DNA of 64,000 nucleotides from contig NZ_KE384473.1 in assembly GCF_000425905.1 (NCBI RefSeq), positions 188,693 through 252,692 on the forward strand, in the 5' to 3' direction. This stretch comes from Lactobacillus psittaci DSM 15354. GTDB lineage: Bacteria; Bacillota; Bacilli; Lactobacillales; Lactobacillaceae. Shown in pieces: positions 55,950 through 64,000 of this stretch. Numbering within the stretch: the stretch's first letter is position 1; each line of letters opens with the position of its first letter. A program made the position numbers and the translations under genes. A model generated the notes under the pieces. The model saw nothing but the letters and a program-made list of their open reading frames with translations, was not told the origin of the DNA and ran no database searches.

Positions 55950-56383
55950 TTAAATATTCAAATGAAAAAGACTCGAAGAAATTCGAGCCTTTTTTTCTTG
56001 GATATTTTTCAAAAAAATAAAAAAATATTTGGATGATTAAATTAGATAATTTTTTAGAAGGTGTTATTTAATAAAACTCGAAAATTCATAAAATGTTCGA
56101 AAAAGCAAGCGCGATTAGATAAAAAAGAATACAAGTTAAAATATTAAACCTTGTTATCTCAACACTTTTGGATGGTCAGAAAATGTTACATATTTTTTTG
56201 TGCAATTATGAATAAAATAACATTTTCTTGAATTAGTAATTTGCCCATAAAATTAAAAAAATTTTTTTGAATATATTTTGTTATTTATAGTTTTTATTAA
56301 ACATATTCATATTAAAAGTATTACAATAATATTGTATGGATATCATTATCCTTATATAGGTTTTGATCTTAGGAGGTTTAAAT
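55950..56383 (+). other. 434-bp A+T-rich intergenic region between the adhesins
   Basis: No gene is supported. It holds the terminator of the first adhesin and, 48 bp before the second, TACAAT-AAT-ATTGTA (56322-56336), a small dyad that may be an operator or part of the promoter. The rest is very A+T-rich with no readable signal. Confidence 0.6.
55965..55996 (+). terminator. Terminator of the first adhesin
   Basis: AAAAAGACTCGAA and TTCGAGCCTTTTT form the stem with a T-run. Confidence 0.88.
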
Positions 56384-59300
56384 ATGGGGGTATCCAAAAA
56401 TAATTTTAGAAATAAAATGGAACAGTCATCACGACAGGTTCAACACTTTGGGTTCCGTAAGTTCTCAATTGGGTTGACCTCTGTTGTTTTGTCTACTTCC
56501 TTATATTTTGGTATGGGTTCAGGAGCTGCTCAAGCTACTACAACCCAAAATGGTGTAACTGAAGGGGAGCAATCTTCTGAAGTAACATCAAGTTCTAGCA
56601 CAGATTCGGCTCGAGCCGAACTGAGCAAGAAAATTATTAATGAAAAAGCTGACAAGACAGATTTACAAAAGCTTTATGATGAAATCATTAAGAGTGAAGT
56701 AAAAGATCAATTGGCTTCACAATTAACTTCGGTAAAATCTATTCTTGAAAATGATAGCGCTTCACAAGCGGAAGTTGATACTGCTTTAGCTAACTTAAAG
56801 CAAGCTTATGTCAAGGCTTTGAGCGATAATGCAAAGAAGCAAGAACAAGCAACTAAGGCTAGTGAAGCAGGAGCTACTAACACTGAAAATAGTGCTAAGC
56901 AAGCAACTCAAGCTCAAACTACTAGCATCTCAGTTGCTGATACTGGCACTAAAGTTGCAAAGCCAACTACCTTAGTTTCAACAACTGGTGAAATGAAGGT
57001 CGTTGACAATTCTGGTGCTGAAGTAACCAAATTAGAAGTGGCTAATAATGGTGATAGATCTGGCAAGATTAATCCATTTGTAAGTTTGACAGCTACCGAT
57101 GCAAATACAGATAGTAATCAAGCTACTGGTACTGATCAAAATCAGCAACAAGCTCAAAACGGCTCAAACGCTTTAACTGCTACTGAAAGTGCAACTACCA
57201 CTAATGATCAAGGTATTCAAACTTCATCTGTTGAATTCACTAACGATGATAAGGGTACCCAGGTTATGTCTGGTCCTGTTTTGCTTGATACTTCTATTGG
57301 TAAGAACACTGCAGGTTCACAAGAATTTAAAAATAATTCTCATAACGATGTTTTTGTCAAAGTTACTATGACAGGTAAGCAGGGAGACAAGGTTGTCATT
57401 ACTGCCCATAGAGCGGTTGGTACAGAAATCCAAACAGATCGTGCAGCCTTACCACCTGCAATTTCACTTTCAAGTGAAAAGAAGCTAGAAGATGGTGGTA
57501 TTGAGCTTACTTATACATTCTCTCAAAATACTTCTGGTGCAGTTTATTTGGAAATTCTAAACCAAGCAATGCACAGTTCTGGTATGCGTGATTTTACTTC
57601 AGATGATTTAGGTACTACAAATCACACAATTGAAGTAACTAGAAATGGTGTCAAAGAAACAACTGCAACTTATCAAGTAAAGATTAATGAAACAATTGGT
57701 ACGCAACTTTCACCATATCGTGGTGAAGATCTTGAAGCAGCAGATCAACGTATTCCACTTGCACCTAACCATGATGCAATTTTCCACATCATTGCACGTG
57801 ATCAAGTTGGGATTATGACCAATGATGGCTCTAGTTCATATAACAAGGTTTATGCTGGAACTAACTATGGTGCTACCATTAGAATTCCAACTCCAGATCA
57901 CTTTGTCTTAAATCAAGCAGCTTCAATGAACTTGAACCACTTTACTAATGGTGAAACTATCACCCAAGAAGGTGGAATGGGTGGCGATATCGTTATTACC
58001 ATTCCAAAGGGAGCGGGAATTAATAGTACTTCTTCTGACAAAGAATCTTATGGCTTTGTCGGTCAATTTAAGTATTCAGATAGTGATGCTCCTGAGACCA
58101 ATACTGTGGTTTGGGCAAAACAAAAGCCAACTTATACCAAGATAATTGATGATAAAGGCACAACTATCAGTAGTAATGATAATGATGGTCAATATATTTG
58201 GTACTTTAGTGACAAAATCTTAGGTAAAAAGGAAAAGGCTGCAGCTGACGAAGCACAAAAGCGTATCGATCAAGCAATTAAAGACGGAAAAACTCCTGAC
58301 CAACAAGATCAATCTACTGTTGATCAAACATTAGGTACTGTTACTACTTCTGGTGAAGCAAAGCGTGCAAATGACCAAGTATATCCAGGTAAGGAAACCG
58401 ATGATTACTTAGGTAAATTTGATGTTAAAACCAATGTGGGTACTCCATTTGGTGATAGTACAGCTCATATTACTATGACCTTTACCCCAAATGAAAATGT
58501 TTACCGTATCACCACGCCAGAAAGTCCAGCTTACAATTCAACTGGTGCATCAACTTATAGCTATGAAATCACCCGTGCTGATGGTACTAAGCAAACTGGT
58601 ACAGTTAAGGCCGGAGAAGATATTGTTAACCAATCTAAATCAGGTATTACTTCAATTAAGGTGACCCCAGATTACTTTGGTGATAGTGTAGATACTTCTA
58701 AGGGTCGTTCATTTGAATACTATGGTAAGGTTGTTGGTGCTAATGATGATGGTTATACACCAACTCATACCGGTGACACTTTAACTTCCAATATTAGTTT
58801 TGATGGTACTGGAAATGGTGATAACTTCAAGTCATTTTCTTCAGCTGTTACTCAAACTGCCGTAGGAACTATTGGAGGAGTTCAGGTTGTTTCACCTACA
58901 TGGGTTGGGACACCTGGTAAAATCACTGTTTCAGCTGAATTAGGATTTAATAATACTGGATCCACAAAAGCAAATTCTGGTATTCTTCATGAACCAACTA
59001 TTTACTATGTTTTGCCAGATGATGTTAGTTATCAATCAGTTTCGATGTCTGGTGGTACGGTTCAGAATACTGGAGTAGAAATTACCAATGCAGCAGGTGA
59101 AAAAACTACTGTATATCCAAAGATTTCAACTTTCACTAGTTCTGATGGTAAGATGGTCCTTAAGGTTGATTACAAGGGAACTGGAGCTGATTATAACTTC
59201 GAACAACCAGAAGGTAAGCGATTGCAAGCTTGGTTTACACCTTCATTAGGGATTAAAAACGGCACATATAAGATTCCTATATACATTAGTACAAATTCTG

Positions 59301-62300
59301 ACATCGACACAGTCCTTGATCCTAAGGCAGATGATATGGCAACTAAGTTAGGAATCAGCGGACAGCCTCTTTATTATGTAGGTACACAAAATTTTGCTAT
59401 TGCAATGGGGGATGCCTTAACTCAAAGTAGTGGTAGTGCAATCTTTGACGATCCATTCCAGATTAAAACGAACGTTTCTAAGACTGATTCTAGAGTTAAA
59501 GCTTTAGTCGATCAAAACAAGCCAATTCCAATGAAGTTCTCATTTGAGGCAACTAACTATAAGCAAAGTTCACTTAAGAATGTTCGTGCTGTTATTAACG
59601 TTCCTAAGGAAGGTGATAGTCTAGACGATAAATTCGACTTTGATTTAACTGGTCCAATTACTGTCCCTTCTGGCTTATCTGGAGTAAAGGTTCTATATTC
59701 AAATGATGAATTTGATTTAAAGAACCAGGATGCAATAAATAATATTAACTTAAGTAACTTTACTGAAAATCCAACTGATTGGTCTAAAGTTCGTTCAATT
59801 TATATTGAAATTCCAGAGGTAGGACAAGGACAAGGCTCCGGTAAATTTATTATTAATGGTCAAAATTCAAACTATAATTTCTATGGTGGCCAAGACATTC
59901 TGGGAAGCAGTATTGTTGCCGATGGGTTGAAGCCATTAGTAGTTAATACGGAGTCTGTAGGTACAGCTACTGTTTCTGCTTCAATTGCAGAAAAATTCCC
60001 GGTAACTGTTAAGACTGGCGTTCAATTCCCAGAAACAGATGGTCAGAATAAAGATTATCCAGACTTTGATTTGAGCCAAACTAAGGAATTCGATGAATAT
60101 GCAGGAGCAGGTTTCTCTAACTCTGATTTCCCAGATGAATGGGCCTTAGATGCAGTTAACCCAGCAACTCATGAAACTATCAAGTCAGAAAATTATGCCG
60201 TTGCTAAGAAGCTTTTATTTGCAAAACGTTATTCAAGTGATCCATATGTTCAAGTTGACTGGCCAGTTACATCTGTTCGAAATACTTACAATGAGTACAA
60301 GGTTGTCTACGTCTTAAAGAAGATGAATGTTACTGGTGCCATCAAGTATGTTGATGATGACAACAATGGTAATGTTGTAACTGAACAAGACTTCACACAA
60401 GCACCAGGTTCAGATGTAACAGTAACACCTGAAAACACACCAAACTCATCATTCTATAAACTTGCCGACGGAAGCAACAGCCCAATTCCAACTAGTTTCA
60501 AGGCTTCAACTGGTGACCAAGTAATTCACTTGAAGCACAAACACTCAACTAAGGATGTAGCTGTAACTAGAACAATCACAGTAAATTACCCAGATGGTAA
60601 AGTTCCAACTAACCTTACTGCTGATACTGATGGCGTTACTACCACTACTAACGGTAATACTGTAATCCGTACTTACACTACTCACTTTACTAAGGATACT
60701 GACTTAGTAACTAAGAACGAAACTTATTCTTCAGCTACTGGTGCTGTTAACTGGCCAGCAGCAAGCGAAGGCAACAGTGATATCATCCCAAGTATTGATG
60801 GCTATTACACTAATATTACTGGTGATACCGGTTCAACTATTAATGCTGAAACTCCAACTTACAATACTAAGAACGAAAACTACACTGTTAACTACGTCAA
60901 GAATGCAACTATTCAAATTCAAGCTTGGGATGTCCACAATGGTGGTAAGACTGCTATTAACTTAACTGGTTTAACTACTACTGTTTCTGGTAAGCAAAAT
61001 GATGCAGTTCCAGCAAGTTTGAATTCTGATATTGAAACAATTAAGAATGCTTTAATTGCTAAGGGTTACAAGTTTGTAAATAACTCAAGCATTCCAACTA
61101 GCTTTACTTCAGCTGGTCAAGTTGTTGACTTAAACTTCGATCACAACACTAAGGATTACCATCCAAATGATCCTGATTTACCAACTGATCCAGCAACTCA
61201 TAAGCCAGTTGTCTTAACTGCTACTGCAACTCGTAAGATTGTTATTAACTATCCAAATGCTACTGATGCAGCTAAGTTTGCAGGCCGTGCAGGTGTTACT
61301 GTTAACGGTAAGTCACTTGTTTGGACTCAAACTGTACAATCAACTAGAAATGCCACTAAGGACTTAGTAACTGGCGATATTACTTATGACCAACACTGGA
61401 CTGTACAAGGTACCGGTGCTTTGGCTGGTCTTACTTACAAGACTGACGACTTATTACCATATATCCAAGGTTATGATCCAAATCCTGAAACTGTAACTAG
61501 TCAAACGATTAATGACGATACAGTTAACAAGGACTTTGGTACCATCAACATTGACTACAATGCTGTTAAAGGTGACGGCAAGGTTGTCTTCTACGATGCT
61601 GACAAGAACAATGAAGTCGTTAAGACTGTTTATGTTCACGCTCTAGAAGGTGATACTTACAACTTAACAGATGGTGAAAAGGCTATCCCTGAAAACTATG
61701 CCTTAAAGTCAGGCAGCACTGTCCCTGATTCAGTAACAATTAAGACTGGTAGCGACAACATTACTCAAGTTTACCTAGTTCATCAAACTCAACACGTTGA
61801 TACTGTTAAGGATGTTGTCAGAAATATTCACGTAACTGAACCTAATGGCTCAACTCACGTTGATACTGACAAGGTAACCTTCCATGTTTCATATGACCTT
61901 GATAAGGTTACTCAAGAACACAAGAATGAAACAGTTGCTGAACCAAGCTTAACCTTTGCTGACAAGGCAAGTGCATATCCAGAACATAAAGATGGATACA
62001 CCAGAAGCGTAACCCCAGGTGACGGTTTAGGTGCTAAGACTGTAACTTCAAGTGACTCAAGCTTCGACGTATACGTCAACTATGCTGCTGATGATCAAGT
62101 AATTGAGGTTCAAGCCTTTGACCGTGACAATCTCGATAAGAGTGGTCAACCAACTACAATTGCTATCCCAGCCTCAGTTATTAAGACTTTAACTGGTAAG
62201 AGTGGAACAACAGTTGACAGTTCTCAACTTCAAGGCGTAATTGATGGTATTAAGGATTACCTTGAAAAGAATGGTTATAAGTTTAGTGATATTGGTACTG

Positions 62301-64000
62301 AACCAAAGAACTTTGATACTGATTCTTCATTTACCCAAACTGTTGCTGTTTACTTCAAGCATGCAACTACACCAATTGATGGTGATAACATCCCTAAGGA
62401 TGCAACTGGCGTAACTCCAGACCAATTCCAAAAGACTGTTAAGAGAACTATTACTCTTAATGACCCAATTTCAGGCACTAAGACCATTTCTCAAGATTTC
62501 ACTGTAACTAGAACTGGTAATTATGATCCAGTTAGCCACAAGGTAACTAGTTGGAACGAATGGAAAGGTACAAGTACAACCTTCACTGTTCCAGAAATTA
62601 AAGGTTACACTGCAAGTTACACTGACAACATCAACGGTGATGGCAATGCTAATGTGGTTCCTGCATATGTTGTTAACACTAAGACTGATCCACAAGATCA
62701 AAACATTACTGTTAAATATGTTGGTCAAGATGCTAGCCAAAATATTGTTTACAAAGACGGCTCTACTGTAATCGGTACTATTCCACTTAAGGGCAAAGTT
62801 GGCGAAACTCAACAAATTGGTGAAACTATTAGTAGTAGTGTTCCATCTGGTTACCAAATTATTCCAGGTACAATTATTCCTGATAACACAACCTTAAAGG
62901 ACACTAATCCTGATATTGTTATCCCAGTTCAAAGAATTGCTACTAAGATTACCGGTGGTCAAGACACTGATACTGATACTAAGTACAACTTGTCAAAGAC
63001 TGTTCATCGTCAAATTACCTTTAACAAGCCAAAGGGTGGTTCAAGTATTACCCAAGATGTAACTTATGTCAGAGATGTAACTATTTCACCAGCTACTCAT
63101 GATGCTAGTGGTGCTGAAATCCCTGAAAAGCGGACTTACTCTGACTGGAGACTTAAGGATGGTTCAGATCCTTACTTTGGCGATAAAGCAATTGATCAAG
63201 TTGATGGTTATGTAACTTCAATTGATGGCAAAGAAACTACGGTTGTTCCAAGTGCCCCAGTAACATTTGGCACTGATGCTGACAAGACTCCACAAGATGC
63301 AAGTCCTGTTGAAGTTGATTACACTGCAGTTGAAACTATCGATAAAGTTGAAGAAGGCACAAATATTAAGAAGCCGGATGGCAGTGGCAACTTAGAAAAT
63401 AGTGACTTAAACGACACTGTTGTACGTAAGATTTATGAAACTGCTCCAGGTCAAACCACGCCAACTTTGGTTCAGACTCAAACAGTTAACGTTAAACGTA
63501 CTGCTATGGTTGATCCAATTACTAAAACTGTAATTGGCTTCACTGACTGGGTCCCAGCTGATGAAAACAACAAGACTCTTGAAGCTTACACTCCAACTGC
63601 TCATGCTGGGTACACTCCTTCAGTTGCTCAAGTTGATGCTAAAGTTGTTGATGCAAAGACTCCACACTTAATTGAAGTATACATTTCATACAACAACCAG
63701 GCTCAAAAGCAAGTAATTAGCTATGTTGATAAGGATAATGGCAACAAGGTAGTACGTACTCAAACTATTACTGGTGTAACTGATGGTGGTAACGTAACTG
63801 AAAACTTAGAAATCCCTTCAGGTTATGAACTTGATTCCTCTAAGCCAGCAGTTAACGTAACTCTTGATACTACTAAAGGTACTGTAACTTCACAATTTGG
63901 TAATGCCACCGGTACAATCTATGTTAAGGCTAGTCAAGATACTTACACTAAGGACAATGTACCAGAAAACTTACGTGATCAAGTAGTTAAGGAAGTTACT
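56384..64000 (+). CDS. Second giant YSIRK Mub-type surface protein (5' part, 2539 codons)
   Basis: The frame is open from ATG 56384 (behind TAGGAGG) to the last base, so the gene is cut by the window edge and no anchor motif is visible. The signal contains FGFRKFSIGLTSVVLSTSLY and a likely cleavage after AQA (residue 51). Residues 60-170 form a helical, charged coiled-coil-like part. A long N-terminal region of about 1100 residues follows, partly like that of the first adhesin (TIRIPTPDHFVLNQ; ITIPKGAG in relatives). From about residue 1313, Mub B2-like repeats follow (KYVDDDNNGNVV, HLKHKH, TRTITV). Probably a duplicated, diverged partner of the first adhesin. Confidence 0.93.
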   Translation, partial: MGVSKNNFRNKMEQSSRQVQHFGFRKFSIGLTSVVLSTSLYFGMGSGAAQATTTQNGVTEGEQSSEVTSSSSTDSARAELSKKIINEKADKTDLQKLYDEIIKSEVKDQLASQLTSVKSILENDSASQAEVDTALANLKQAYVKALSDNAKKQEQATKASEAGATNTENSAKQATQAQTTSISVADTGTKVAKPTTLVSTTGEMKVVDNSGAEVTKLEVANNGDRSGKINPFVSLTATDANTDSNQATGTDQNQQQAQNGSNALTATESATTTNDQGIQTSSVEFTNDDKGTQVMSGPVLLDTSIGKNTAGSQEFKNNSHNDVFVKVTMTGKQGDKVVITAHRAVGTEIQTDRAALPPAISLSSEKKLEDGGIELTYTFSQNTSGAVYLEILNQAMHSSGMRDFTSDDLGTTNHTIEVTRNGVKETTATYQVKINETIGTQLSPYRGEDLEAADQRIPLAPNHDAIFHIIARDQVGIMTNDGSSSYNKVYAGTNYGATIRIPTPDHFVLNQAASMNLNHFTNGETITQEGGMGGDIVITIPKGAGINSTSSDKESYGFVGQFKYSDSDAPETNTVVWAKQKPTYTKIIDDKGTTISSNDNDGQYIWYFSDKILGKKEKAAADEAQKRIDQAIKDGKTPDQQDQSTVDQTLGTVTTSGEAKRANDQVYPGKETDDYLGKFDVKTNVGTPFGDSTAHITMTFTPNENVYRITTPESPAYNSTGASTYSYEITRADGTKQTGTVKAGEDIVNQSKSGITSIKVTPDYFGDSVDTSKGRSFEYYGKVVGANDDGYTPTHTGDTLTSNISFDGTGNGDNFKSFSSAVTQTAVGTIGGVQVVSPTWVGTPGKITVSAELGFNNTGSTKANSGILHEPTIYYVLPDDVSYQSVSMSGGTVQNTGVEITNAAGEKTTVYPKISTFTSSDGKMVLKVDYKGTGADYNFEQPEGKRLQAWFTPSLGIKNGTYKIPIYISTNSDIDTVLDPKADDMATKLGISGQPLYYVGTQNFAIAMGDALTQSSGSAIFDDPFQIKTNVSKTDSRVKALVDQNKPIPMKFSFEATNYKQSSLKNVRAVINVPKEGDSLDDKFDFDLTGPITVPSGLSGVKVLYSNDEFDLKNQDAINNINLSNFTENPTDWSKVRSIYIEIPEVGQGQGSGKFIINGQNSNYNFYGGQDILGSSIVADGLKPLVVNTESVGTATVSASIAEKFPVTVKTGVQFPETDGQNKDYPDFDLSQTKEFDEYAGAGFSNSDFPDEWALDAVNPATHETIKSENYAVAKKLLFAKRYSSDPYVQVDWPVTSVRNTYNEYKVVYVLKKMNVTGAIKYVDDDNNGNVVTEQDFTQAPGSDVTVTPENTPNSSFYKLADGSNSPIPTSFKASTGDQVIHLKHKHSTKDVAVTRTITVNYPDGKVPTNLTADTDGVTTTTNGNTVIRTYTTHFTKDTDLVTKNETYSSATGAVNWPAASEGNSDIIPSIDGYYTNITGDTGSTINAETPTYNTKNENYTVNYVKNATIQIQAWDVHNGGKTAINLTGLTTTVSGKQNDAVPASLNSDIETIKNALIAKGYKFVNNSSIPTSFTSAGQVVDLNFDHNTKDYHPNDPDLPTDPATHKPVVLTATATRKIVINYPNATDAAKFAGRAGVTVNGKSLVWTQTVQSTRNATKDLVTGDITYDQHWTVQGTGALAGLTYKTDDLLPYIQGYDPNPETVTSQTINDDTVNKDFGTINIDYNAVKGDGKVVFYDADKNNEVVKTVYVHALEGDTYNLTDGEKAIPENYALKSGSTVPDSVTIKTGSDNITQVYLVHQTQHVDTVKDVVRNIHVTEPNGSTHVDTDKVTFHVSYDLDKVTQEHKNETVAEPSLTFADKASAYPEHKDGYTRSVTPGDGLGAKTVTSSDSSFDVYVNYAADDQVIEVQAFDRDNLDKSGQPTTIAIPASVIKTLTGKSGTTVDSSQLQGVIDGIKDYLEKNGYKFSDIGTEPKNFDTDSSFTQTVAVYFKHATTPIDGDNIPKDATGVTPDQFQKTVKRTITLNDPISGTKTISQDFTVTRTGNYDPVSHKVTSWNEWKGTSTTFTVPEIKGYTASYTDNINGDGNANVVPAYVVNTKTDPQDQNITVKYVGQDASQNIVYKDGSTVIGTIPLKGKVGETQQIGETISSSVPSGYQIIPGTIIPDNTTLKDTNPDIVIPVQRIATKITGGQDTDTDTKYNLSKTVHRQITFNKPKGGSSITQDVTYVRDVTISPATHDASGAEIPEKRTYSDWRLKDGSDPYFGDKAIDQVDGYVTSIDGKETTVVPSAPVTFGTDADKTPQDASPVEVDYTAVETIDKVEEGTNIKKPDGSGNLENSDLNDTVVRKIYETAPGQTTPTLVQTQTVNVKRTAMVDPITKTVIGFTDWVPADENNKTLEAYTPTAHAGYTPSVAQVDAKVVDAKTPHLIEVYISYNNQAQKQVISYVDKDNGNKVVRTQTITGVTDGGNVTENLEIPSGYELDSSKPAVNVTLDTTKGTVTSQFGNATGTIYVKASQDTYTKDNVPENLRDQVVKEVT

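Overview
The window looks like a chromosome segment of a low-GC lactic acid bacterium of the genus Lactobacillus, delbrueckii/acidophilus-gasseri group. The case rests on A+T-rich, strongly biased codon use, AGGAGG-type ribosome binding sites, a YSIRK/LPXTG adhesin pair with mucin-binding-type repeats, a lactobacillar gene order (DUF2929-dnaE-pfkA-pyk-cvfB-xerD-ribT-scpAB-rluB-ribU) and a T-box-controlled asnA. The species cannot be fixed from the sequence alone. No tRNA, rRNA, CRISPR array, transposase or prophage was recognised.

Layout. (1) 1-2.3 kb: an A+T-rich accessory patch holding four small basic proteins of one family (63-83 aa), interleaved with 24-29 aa single-membrane-span peptides, hairpins and direct repeats. 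(2) 2.4-8.0 kb: a catabolite-controlled sugar locus with galactitol-type PTS IIA, IIB and IIC, an unknown membrane protein, LacD, a DeoR-type regulator, LacA and LacB. This is a tagatose-6-phosphate route that lacks lacC and gatD in the window. (3) 8.0-12.6 kb: Asn T-box and asnA, a P-type ATPase and a membrane protein. (4) 12.6-19.5 kb, mostly minus strand: a mannose-family PTS (IIAB fusion, IIC, IID), a nucleoside hydrolase, an amino-acid permease and a DedA protein. On the plus strand lie an AAC(3)-family protein and a 28-aa membrane peptide with its own promoter, cre site and terminator. (5) 19.6-46.0 kb: core genes for DNA repair and replication (uvrC, dnaE, xerD, scpA, scpB), ribosome and RNA functions (obgE, rnz, rpmF, rluB, rpsA, der, cvfB), glycolysis (pfkA-pyk), envelope (OatA-type acyltransferase, LysM protein), riboflavin uptake under an FMN riboswitch (ribU), cmk, HU and a TPR protein. 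(6) 46.1-64.0 kb: two adjacent giant surface proteins. The first (3270 aa) is complete with YSIRK signal, MucBP and Mub-type repeats and LPQTG anchor. The second is open at the right edge (2539 codons seen).

How the parts work together. The two PTS loci and pfkA-pyk fit a fermentative, sugar-driven lifestyle, and cre-like boxes lie upstream of the galactitol-type PTS operon, the mannose-type PTS/AAC(3) divergent region, the 28-aa peptide and pfkA. The giant adhesins fit a mucosal host. The least explained material is the small-protein/micropeptide patch at the left end, the cre-controlled micropeptide at 16.26 kb, the unknown 93-aa protein inside the sugar operon, and leader structures in front of cmk and hup.
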